In this document: positions 1-5,449 of the stretch, piece after piece
Layout: the number at the start of each line of letters is the position of its first letter
Position numbering within the stretch: position 1 is the first letter of the stretch
Assembly: GCA_025455225.1 (NCBI GenBank)
Contig: JALOMY010000161.1
Coordinates: 1 to 8,551 of the forward strand
Origin: Cyclobacteriaceae bacterium
GTDB lineage: Bacteria > Bacteroidota > Bacteroidia > Cytophagales > Cyclobacteriaceae
DNA length: 8,551 bases
Direction of reading: 5' to 3'
The notes under the pieces: generated by a model
Told to the model about the DNA's origin: nothing
Databases searched by the model: none
The model's input: only the letters and a program-made list of their open reading frames with translations
Translations under genes and position numbers: made by a program

Positions 1-1
1 C

Positions 2-523
2 GACAGTGCGTTGATTATTGATGCCATGGATATTCTTTACAGCGGCAAAGTGGATGGCTTTTGTATAGTTTCTTCCGACAGTGATTTCACCCGGCTGGCT
101 ACACGCTTGCGTGAAGCAGGCATGAAGGTAATCGGGATGGGCGAACAGAAAACGCCCAAGCCCTTCATCACGGCCTGTGATAAGTTCATTTACATTGAAA
201 TTCTGAAAGCTAAAATTCAGGAAGTGAAAGAACCGGCCCGGCCCGTCCGGAACAAGAAGGAAAAGAATGCTATAAGCCGGGTTGACCATGCATTGATTAC
301 ACTCCTGGTTCAAAGCGTTTCCGATCTTGCGGATGAAAGCGGATGGACGTTTCTGGGCGAACTCGGTAGCTTCTTACTGAAAAAGAAAGCCGACTTTGAT
401 CCGCGTAACTATGGTTTTCCAAAACTGCTGGCGCTCATTAAGAGCACCAACAAGTTTGAGATTGATGAGCGTGAGTCGGCTAACAAAAACATCCGGCATG
501 TTTATATCCGCGTTAAATCATAA
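2..523 (+). CDS. NYN (PIN-like) nuclease with C-terminal OST-HTH/LOTUS domain, 5'-truncated
   Basis: The frame is open from the left edge, so the true start and the first part of the NYN domain lie outside the window; 173 residues are visible. Seen: the end of a NYN fold with DSALIIDAMDIL, then the acidic motif VSSDSDFTRL and a helix/strand pair ending in MKVIGMG. After a short charged linker (KEPARPVRNKKEK) come about 80 residues, from AISRVDHAL to the end, that fit an OST-HTH/LOTUS winged-helix domain (GWTFLGELGSFL, FDPRNYGFPKLLALI, FEID, VYIRVK). Known of the family: DUF88/LabA-like NYN proteins are putative metal-dependent ribonucleases whose conserved Asp residues bind the metal, and OST-HTH domains are associated with RNA binding. 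Inferred: a cytoplasmic RNA-processing or RNA-decay enzyme. The substrate is unknown. The family call is firm; the biological role is not. Confidence 0.88.
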   Translation, partial: DSALIIDAMDILYSGKVDGFCIVSSDSDFTRLATRLREAGMKVIGMGEQKTPKPFITACDKFIYIEILKAKIQEVKEPARPVRNKKEKNAISRVDHALITLLVQSVSDLADESGWTFLGELGSFLLKKKADFDPRNYGFPKLLALIKSTNKFEIDERESANKNIRHVYIRVKS

Positions 524-585
524 CCAGCATTACACTTCCGTTGTACCAAGTAAATCGCAAAAAATAAGCACCTGGAAAGAATTCA

Positions 586-900
586 ATGATTAATCAAATC
601 ATACCGGGTTGGTTATGGATCCTTCGAATCGCCACCGGAGGAACTGTGTTATACCGTATTATTATCTGGTTGGATTTCCTGGTTGATGCGGAAAGCTATT
701 TAGCGGATAGTCTATGGGGTATTTTTAATTTTAATTTCTTCTGGCAAATTCCTCTACTTTCTGTCTATATAATAACATTAACCGGCCTCCGTTATTTCTT
801 GAATTTTCCATTTAAGGCTGCAGACCGTTACCTGATAGCAGGTTTGCTTATAGTACAGGCGGCTGATCTTGCAATCTTATTACTTTTAAAAGTTAATTAG
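586..900 (+). CDS. Small integral membrane protein, function unknown
   Basis: A 104-residue protein that I do not recognise. It has three hydrophobic stretches long enough to span the membrane, at about residues 8-33 (GWLWILRIATGGTVLYRII onward), 50-72 (NFFWQIPLLSVYIITLTGL onward) and 82-102 (YLIAGLLIVQAADLAILLLL). No long soluble domain is present and no catalytic motif is visible. The ATG at 586 is preceded by GGAAAGA at 574-580, an unusually good Shine-Dalgarno-like sequence for this window, which supports this start. It lies 62 bases after the NYN gene on the same strand, so co-transcription is possible but not shown. An inner-membrane location is inferred from hydrophobicity. The even spread of hydrophobic codons and the clean start support a real gene, but its identity remains hypothetical. 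Confidence 0.72.
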   Translation: MINQIIPGWLWILRIATGGTVLYRIIIWLDFLVDAESYLADSLWGIFNFNFFWQIPLLSVYIITLTGLRYFLNFPFKAADRYLIAGLLIVQAADLAILLLLKVN

Positions 901-1124
901 TCACATACGAAAAGTGATTATATAAAACGGTTTAATAATGGAGTGCATGGTTACATTGGATAAATATATTAACACATATCATAATCTGCCTTGACGGTAG
1001 CGAACTCGCATCGTTAAAATTCCATGTCAATAATTAAGACCGATAACCGATTATTCCGTAAATAATCAATACCAGATGGTTTAAAGGAAACAGAAATAAC
1101 TATTGAACCATTTAACTTTAGTAA
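901..1124. other. Intergenic region, A/T-rich, with a small dyad
   Basis: This 224-base stretch has no convincing gene. Just after the upstream stop codon there is a weak hairpin (TAGTCAC at 898-904 with GTGATTA at 914-920, one G-T pair) without a T-run, so it is a poor terminator. A perfect 7-base dyad, GATTATT at 1049-1055 and AATAATC at 1061-1067, lies about 60 bases before the methyltransferase start and could be an operator, though such dyads are expected by chance in A/T-rich DNA. TAACTTTA at 1113-1120 resembles the Bacteroidota -7 box (TAnnTTTG) but has no TTG partner at the right distance. Confidence 0.4.
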
Positions 1125-1856
1125 ATGAAAGATTATTTCTCTGATCAGGCAAAAATCTACGCAACATTCCGCCCAACTTATCCGGCCGAACTTTATAAAT
1201 TCATTCTTGGGCATATTAATTCATTCAATAATGCCTGGGATTGTGCCACAGGCAATGGACAAGTGGCACGAGTGCTTTCTCAAAATTTCGATTTTGTATT
1301 CGCAACGGATATAAGTCAGCAACAACTTAATCAGGCGTGGCAAGCAGAAAATATTCATTATTCAAGGCAGCCGGCAGAACATACATCCTTCCCTGATCAG
1401 CAATTTGATCTTATTACAGTTGCGCAGGCCTTACATTGGTTCGATGTAAAACAGTTCTACAAGGAAGTTTACCGAACCGCAAAACCGGGTGCATGGCTGG
1501 CCGCCTGGGGTTATTCCAACTGTAGAATTAATCCGATGCTTGACCCAATCTTGTTGAAGTTTTACCACGAAACTGTTGGCCCCTTTTGGGATGATGCCCG
1601 AAAGCATGTTGAGAATCATTATGAAACTTTACCTTTTCCGTTCGAGGAAGTAATTACGCCCAAATTCCATATTCATGTAGATTGGACAGTAAACGATTTT
1701 GGAGGTTACCTCGCTTCATGGTCAGCAACACAAAAGTTCATACGGAATAAGGGATTTGACCCAGTGCCTGAATTTATCAAATCAATTCAAAAAATTTGGG
1801 GAGATCATCAGCAGGTGAAATTTCCTTTATTTGTTCGATTAGGAAAAATCGATTAG
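1125..1856 (+). CDS. Class I SAM-dependent methyltransferase (trans-aconitate methyltransferase-like family)
   Basis: A complete 243-residue cytoplasmic protein with a Rossmann-type methyltransferase fold. Seen: the SAM-binding motif I as WDCATGNGQVA (residues 38-48), the acidic end of strand 2 in ATDIS (Asp62), and the post-motif region AEHTSFPDQQFDLITVAQ followed by ALHWFD (84-107), which is typical of methyltransferase type 11 proteins. KPGAWLAAWGY (120-130) follows. The C-terminal segment WTVNDFGGYLASWSATQKF (187-205) matches the conserved SWS region of the TMT1/CRG1-like group. Known of the family: members methylate small carboxylic acids or other small molecules using S-adenosylmethionine. 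The substrate cannot be read from the sequence, so no symbol is given. The N-terminus FSDQAKIYATFRPTYP is the usual family opening, which fixes the ATG at 1125. It is apparently transcribed alone, with more than 200 bases on each side. Confidence 0.9.
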   Translation: MKDYFSDQAKIYATFRPTYPAELYKFILGHINSFNNAWDCATGNGQVARVLSQNFDFVFATDISQQQLNQAWQAENIHYSRQPAEHTSFPDQQFDLITVAQALHWFDVKQFYKEVYRTAKPGAWLAAWGYSNCRINPMLDPILLKFYHETVGPFWDDARKHVENHYETLPFPFEEVITPKFHIHVDWTVNDFGGYLASWSATQKFIRNKGFDPVPEFIKSIQKIWGDHQQVKFPLFVRLGKID

Positions 1857-2063
1857 GTCAATCAAGTTCAAAGTCGTTTATCGCAGAATTTTAAATCTTA
1901 TTTTAGTACTCTTATACCCAGATTGGTGTTCATAAGTAACACTTGCATCAACCTGCTTTGTCAGATATAAAAACCGGCAGGTAAGATTTGAAAACAGTGA
2001 TAGAACCGCGTAAATTGAATGAATTATTAAGTCAACTGAATCGTACTCAGAGTTTCAAACTGA
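1857..2063. other. Intergenic region upstream of the ROK kinase
   Basis: These 207 bases hold no clear gene and no strong terminator. A possible promoter pair is TTTG at 1957-1960 and AAGATTTG at 1983-1990, the latter one base from the Bacteroidota -7 consensus TAnnTTTG. The spacing of 22 bases is longer than usual, so this is weak. A short open frame beginning at a TTG (1988) and running to a TGA at 2111-2113 would encode 41 residues (starting KTVIEPRKLNELL) and overlaps the start of the kinase gene in another frame. It has no recognisable family and is not annotated as a gene. Confidence 0.3.
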
Positions 2064-2825
2064 ATGAACACTACTGTAAAAACCTTACCCTCGACAAACA
2101 TTCTATCCATTGACATCGGAGGGTCAAACATCAAGGGTGTTGTCATGAATCCGGATGGCGAAGTGGTTCAAGCATTCCAGAAAGTTAAAACACCCGATAA
2201 AGCCACTCCTGAAAACGTTCTGGAGGCAATTAAAAAACTGGTAATTAATTTTGAGAACTACTACCGGGTATCGGTTGGATTTCCGGGATATGTAAAGAAA
2301 GGCATAGTTTATACAGCTCCAAATCTTGATACCGAATCCTGGAAAGGTGTTAATCTGAATTACCTGATCAGCGATGCATTGGACAAACCTGTACGAACCG
2401 CCAACGATGCCGACCTGCACGGTATTGGTGTGGTGCGTGGAAAAGGACTCGAGATGGTAATTACACTTGGCACCGGATTTGGCACTGCCTTGCTCCTGGA
2501 TGGAAACCTGTTGCCCCATCTTGAGCTTGCCCACCATCCAATTACTAAAAAGAATACATACGACACCTACATTGGGGACAGCGCACTCAAACGTATAGGT
2601 CCGGTTAAATGGAACAAGCGCGTACAAAAGATTCTGAAGGCGCTGAAAGTGGTTTTTAACTTTGACCACCTTTACATAGGCGGAGGAAATGCGAGTAAAA
2701 TAAACTTCCGCCTGGATAAAACCATCACCATCATCTCTAATAAAGATGGTATTAGAGGCGGTGCAAGACTATGGCAACTGGATGAGAATCTGTTTATGCG
2801 CGCCCGCGAAAAATTTTTACAATGA
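2064..2825 (+). CDS. ppgK: ROK-family sugar kinase, probable polyphosphate glucokinase (ppgK-like)
   Basis: A complete 253-residue cytoplasmic kinase. Seen: the first phosphate motif DIGGSNIKG (residues 17-25), the family signature VGFPGYVKKGIVYTAPNL (71-88), the catalytic-site motif NDAD (114-117), the second phosphate motif LGTGFG (135-140), the ELAHHPI segment (154-160) and the C-terminal HLYIGGGNASK (202-212). The CxCGxxGC zinc site of ordinary ROK glucokinases is absent. This, together with the short length and the VYTAPNL region, points to the polyphosphate glucokinase branch, which phosphorylates glucose to glucose 6-phosphate using polyphosphate and often ATP. The usual ExGH here reads ELAH, with Ala in place of Gly. 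A stop codon directly before the ATG at 2064 fixes the start. Donor specificity is inferred, not seen. There are no glycolytic neighbours in the window. Confidence 0.85.
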   Translation: MNTTVKTLPSTNILSIDIGGSNIKGVVMNPDGEVVQAFQKVKTPDKATPENVLEAIKKLVINFENYYRVSVGFPGYVKKGIVYTAPNLDTESWKGVNLNYLISDALDKPVRTANDADLHGIGVVRGKGLEMVITLGTGFGTALLLDGNLLPHLELAHHPITKKNTYDTYIGDSALKRIGPVKWNKRVQKILKALKVVFNFDHLYIGGGNASKINFRLDKTITIISNKDGIRGGARLWQLDENLFMRAREKFLQ

Positions 2826-2930
2826 GCTATTGTAGCAGTCCTGCATTAGACCCTCATGCAGTATACATCAAAGAGGTATTTACTGCCAAATTCGTTTATC
2901 TCTGCATTGCTATTCTGTTACCAGAAATTC

Positions 2931-3443
2931 ATGATGACCATTATTGAAACGCCTCGTCTAATTCTAAGGGAGTGGAACCTACACGATGCCGAATCGATGT
3001 ATCGTCTGAACCTCGATCCTGAAGTGATTCAATACACAGGAGATGTTCCTTTTACCTCTATTGAAGATGCTGCTTTGTTTATATCAAAATACGATCATTA
3101 TTTCAAATACGGGTATGGACGCTGGGCTGTCATTCATAAAGAATCCAATGAGTTCATGGGTTGGTGTGGATTAAAGTATACCGAAGAATTCAATGAAACG
3201 GATATTGGCTTCCGATTCTTTAAGATGCATTGGAATATGGGATACGCCACGGAATCAGCTTCGGCCTGCATTCACTATGGATTTGAAAAACTTAATCTGC
3301 AGGAAATCATCGGACGGGCAGTAAAGGCCAATACAGCTTCCATTCGTGTTTTGGAAAAAATCGGAATGACGTTTTATAAAGAACTATCTTTTCATGGTTT
3401 GGATGGCGTTATCTACAAAATCCAAAAAAAGAATTCCGTTTAA
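2931..3443 (+). CDS. GNAT-family N-acetyltransferase, RimJ/RimL type
   Basis: A 170-residue cytoplasmic acetyltransferase from ATG 2931; the adjacent ATG at 2934 is an equally possible start. The frame continues upstream to an ATG at 2856, but those extra 25 residues (MQYTSKRYLLPN onward) match nothing in the family, whereas ETPRLILREW is the standard opening of Acetyltransf_3 proteins. That is why the later start is preferred. Seen, numbered from 2934: ETPRLILREW (5-14), FMGWCGLKY (74-82) and a modified acetyl-CoA loop HWNMGYATES (99-108), where the more common form is xWGxGYATEA. KANTASIRVLEKIGM (131-145) follows, the typical end of the domain. Known of the family: transfer of acetyl from acetyl-CoA to ribosomal protein N-termini, amino acids or small amines. 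The substrate cannot be predicted. It converges with the caspase gene. Confidence 0.87.
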   Translation: MMTIIETPRLILREWNLHDAESMYRLNLDPEVIQYTGDVPFTSIEDAALFISKYDHYFKYGYGRWAVIHKESNEFMGWCGLKYTEEFNETDIGFRFFKMHWNMGYATESASACIHYGFEKLNLQEIIGRAVKANTASIRVLEKIGMTFYKELSFHGLDGVIYKIQKKNSV

Positions 3444-3447
3444 CCGA

Positions 3448-3476
3448 AATTCTATTACTGTCTGGAAGATAGAATT
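3448..3476. terminator. Possible hairpin terminator after the acetyltransferase gene
   Basis: A perfect 8-base inverted repeat, AATTCTAT (3448-3455) and ATAGAATT (3469-3476), with a 13-base loop starts 4 bases after the acetyltransferase stop codon. A second small hairpin, AAGATT-AGT-AATCTT at 3505-3519 followed by TTTC, lies in the same convergent gap. Both are A/T-rich and lack a long T-run, so termination is only inferred from their position between two converging genes. Confidence 0.3.
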
Positions 3477-3560
3477 ACCAAACAGGCTTGAATGTAGTCT
3501 ATGCAAGATTAGTAATCTTTCAATCGTAACAACGCTATCCGATTCAGCAACTCCCTCCGA

Positions 3561-4415
3561 TCAATTGAATGTAAAATAAAAATCACCGGTTAATGAATTG
3601 TTTTCCCACGGTATCTGACGTCCGTCCGAAATACCCAATACATCAATACGGGTCATTTTAAAAACTTCTTCCAGCTTTAGACCGGGTGTATTGATGTACT
3701 TCATTAGTTTGGATGTGTAAAGTCCGTTTCTTCCATCACCATCGGATGCAACATCGCCCGGGGCCGTTGCAAAGGCCACGATGGATCCTTGTTTTGCACC
3801 TTGAGGAGGATCCATTCGCGTAATTCCTTTTTCATCTGATCGTGAGAAACTTCTGAACGGATTATTACGACATGCATCCAGAATAATAATATTTATTCGG
3901 TTATTGGAATACTCCATTACTTTAAGCACAGTGTTGGCACTTACACATTCTTCGGCAACTTCAGCTTTGAGTTCAATGTCGGCATCAAGGGGAACCAAGT
4001 AATTAACCCCGTCAACCTGTAGTCCGTGCCCGGAATAATAGAACAATCCTACTCCACCTTCACTTATCTCATTTCCAAATTCCCGTATGGCTTCACGCAT
4101 CTCAGCACGACTGGCATCTTTACGAAGTATGACTTTAAATCCCTTTTCACTTAAGAGTGCCGCCATATCCAATGCATCATTTACGGCATTTTTCAACGGA
4201 CCAGACTTATACGTGCCATTACCAATAATCAAAGCTGTTTTCCGTTCATTCTTGTAAAACTCAAAATTGGTCGTTATCGACAATGAAGTGCTTATGGTAT
4301 CTTCGGTCGGTACAATATGAAACGCAGCAGGCTTGCTGTAACCTTTGATTACCTGCTGTGCGATAGCAGGTAATGCCAATAATACCAATAACCCGATTCG
4401 AATAAAAGGTAGCAT
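3561..4415 (-). CDS. Secreted caspase-like cysteine peptidase (peptidase C14 family)
   Basis: The frame can be extended to a TTG at 4445, but the ATG at 4415 gives a standard signal peptide, MLPFIRIGLLVLLALPAIA with likely cleavage before QQ, so 284 residues are proposed. Seen: after about 45 mature residues comes a caspase/metacaspase p20-like fold, opening with KTALIIGNGTY. The catalytic His lies in FYYSGHG (about residue 130) and the catalytic Cys in IILDACRNNPF (about residue 182). SIVAFATAPGDVASDG and GLYTSKLMKY follow, matching the small-subunit-like end. Both catalytic residues are intact, so it should be active. Known of the family: clan CD peptidases, which often cut after basic residues. 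Inferred: periplasmic or extracellular action. It is transcribed divergently from the Ig-like/coiled-coil protein gene 88 bases away, and converges with the acetyltransferase gene. The physiological substrate is unknown. Confidence 0.9.
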   Translation of the reverse strand: MLPFIRIGLLVLLALPAIAQQVIKGYSKPAAFHIVPTEDTISTSLSITTNFEFYKNERKTALIIGNGTYKSGPLKNAVNDALDMAALLSEKGFKVILRKDASRAEMREAIREFGNEISEGGVGLFYYSGHGLQVDGVNYLVPLDADIELKAEVAEECVSANTVLKVMEYSNNRINIIILDACRNNPFRSFSRSDEKGITRMDPPQGAKQGSIVAFATAPGDVASDGDGRNGLYTSKLMKYINTPGLKLEEVFKMTRIDVLGISDGRQIPWENNSLTGDFYFTFN

Positions 4416-4503
4416 TTGTGAAATTACCCATTCTAAATTTACCAAAATGATTTTTTTCAGAGACGCAATTGGGTTAACTTTATTATTCGTCTTTAGATGG
4501 CTT

Positions 4504-5367
4504 ATGAAAAAAGCTGTTTTATATGGGTTTGCCGCTTTCTCTCTTGCTCAGGGTTCGATTGCCCAAAGCATATCCAATGTAATAGCCGAGGCGGTTGGGA
4601 GCAAGATCATTGTGCGCTATGATATCGAAGATGCCAATCCCGACCATCAGTTTGAAGTAGCCTTATATTATTCAAAAGATAACTACGCCACAGCTTTAAA
4701 CAGTGTAAGCGGCAATGGTGCTGGCCCAACCGTTTCTTCCGGGAAAGAACGCGTTATCATCTGGGATGTCCTGAAAGATGTAAAAGAATTAACGGGTGAA
4801 TACTCATTTGAAGTTCGTGCATTAACAAAATCAAAAGTAGTTGAAGTCGTTACGATGAGTGGTGCCCGTGAACATGCTGTGAACGTTGGAAGTAAAGACG
4901 ATGCATTCCCAATTATATCCAATACGCTACTGGATTATATCAATGAAGCAAAAGATTTTAAAGACGCTTTTCAAATGCTGGGCATTCAATCTACCGACAG
5001 TCGCCAGGCTCTTATTAAACTGACTGATGCGGTTGAGCAATACAACAGGGCGTTCGAGAATTTGAATAAAGAACGCCTCACTTTTGAAAAGTATGTTTCA
5101 AGCTACTGGGAGAGTCCCGTTAAATCACTTGAGTTTAAATCGTTGTTAGACTATGCGTTGGGTGATTTACATAGTGTCAATATTCTTACCCTCAATCAGG
5201 AACTAACGGTTATTAATGATTTGGCAAACGGAAGGGTAAAGAATACCAACGCCAAAAAGAAGGAACTGGAAAAGGATATCAATGATGAGGTTTTAAAACT
5301 GGACAAGCGACTCCAGGAATTGGAGCGGAGAACAAACCGTATTCTCTACGATCTGAGCCAGAATTGA
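4504..5367 (+). CDS. Secreted protein with N-terminal Ig-like domain and C-terminal helical/coiled-coil region
   Basis: The open frame reaches upstream to 4345, but the ATG at 4504 gives a signal peptide, MKKAVLYGFAAFSLAQGSIA with cleavage before QS, leaving 287 residues in all. Residues about 21-107 form a predicted beta-sandwich with alternating strands (KIIVRYDIED, FEVALYYSKDN, RVIIWDVLKDVKELTGEYSF). The IIWDVLKD motif recalls an Ig-like module that I know from exported Bacteroidota proteins, sometimes beside caspase-like or formylglycine-generating-enzyme-like domains. That similarity is from memory and was not searched. Residues about 135-287 are mainly helical, with a highly charged coiled-coil-like tail from about 248 (KKKELEKDINDEVLKLDKRL then QELERR). 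No catalytic motif is visible. It is divergent from the caspase gene, so a joint role is plausible but inferred. A periplasmic or outer-surface location is expected. No specific function is claimed. Confidence 0.78.
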   Translation: MKKAVLYGFAAFSLAQGSIAQSISNVIAEAVGSKIIVRYDIEDANPDHQFEVALYYSKDNYATALNSVSGNGAGPTVSSGKERVIIWDVLKDVKELTGEYSFEVRALTKSKVVEVVTMSGAREHAVNVGSKDDAFPIISNTLLDYINEAKDFKDAFQMLGIQSTDSRQALIKLTDAVEQYNRAFENLNKERLTFEKYVSSYWESPVKSLEFKSLLDYALGDLHSVNILTLNQELTVINDLANGRVKNTNAKKKELEKDINDEVLKLDKRLQELERRTNRILYDLSQN

Positions 5368-5382
5368 TTTTGCATGAATTTT

Positions 5383-5408
5383 AAACGCCCGGGTTTCAGT
5401 TGGCGTTT
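5383..5408 (+). terminator. Hairpin downstream of the Ig-like/coiled-coil gene
   Basis: A perfect 7-base inverted repeat, AAACGCC (5383-5389) and GGCGTTT (5402-5408), with a 12-base loop begins 16 bases after the stop codon at 5365-5367. The stem is G/C-rich at the loop side and ends in TTT, preceded by a run of T and A. This is a reasonable Rho-independent terminator shape, weakened by the short T-run. Its right arm overlaps the -33 element of a candidate promoter for the next gene. Confidence 0.42.
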
Positions 5409-5428
5409 CCTATAGTTACTTACGTTTT
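5400..5428 (+). promoter_or_regulatory. Candidate Bacteroidota-type promoter for the TIG lipoprotein gene
   Basis: TTG at 5400-5402 is followed after 18 bases by TACGTTTT at 5421-5428, which matches 7 of 8 positions of the Bacteroidota -7 consensus TAnnTTTG. The spacing agrees with the -33/-7 architecture known for the main sigma factor of this phylum. Transcription would start near 5433-5436, giving a very short leader before the ATG at 5449. No experimental support is available and the -33 element is only three bases. Confidence 0.35.
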
Positions 5429-5434
5429 AAATTC

Positions 5435-5449
5435 TAATACCCGGTATTA
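5435..5449. promoter_or_regulatory. Perfect 15-base palindrome overlapping the TIG gene start codon
   Basis: TAATACC-C-GGTATTA is a perfect dyad with 7-base arms and a 1-base centre. Its last base is the A of the ATG at 5449, and it lies directly downstream of the candidate -7 box, where a bound dimeric repressor could block transcription or a tight RNA hairpin could hide the start codon. The dyad is seen; the operator role is inferred. One such tight dyad somewhere in a window of this size could occur by chance, so position is the main argument. Confidence 0.35.

Noticed and set aside
2124..2669. 181-residue minus-strand open frame opposite the kinase
   Set aside because: The plus strand encodes a complete ROK kinase with all motifs; this frame has no family-like pattern.
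2841..2861. CTGCAT/ATGCAG inverted repeat after the kinase gene as a terminator
   Set aside because: Only a 6-base stem with a 9-base loop and no T-run.
2856..2930. Extra 25 N-terminal residues on the GNAT protein
   Set aside because: Not part of the family; the standard opening ETPRLILREW follows the ATGs at 2931 and 2934.
4416..4445. N-terminal extension of the caspase gene to a TTG start at 4445
   Set aside because: It would put ten residues (MVNLEWVISQ) before a perfect signal peptide; the ATG at 4415 is a better start.
4345..4503. Upstream extension of the Ig-like/coiled-coil protein to an ATG at 4345
   Set aside because: The first 53 residues lie antisense to the caspase start and precede a clear signal peptide starting at 4504.
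4416..4503. Specific promoters for the divergent caspase and Ig-like genes
   Set aside because: TAAATTTA at 4434-4441 resembles a -7 box on the minus strand, but the nearest TTG is 24 bases away and the leader would be very short; on the plus strand no spaced pair was found.
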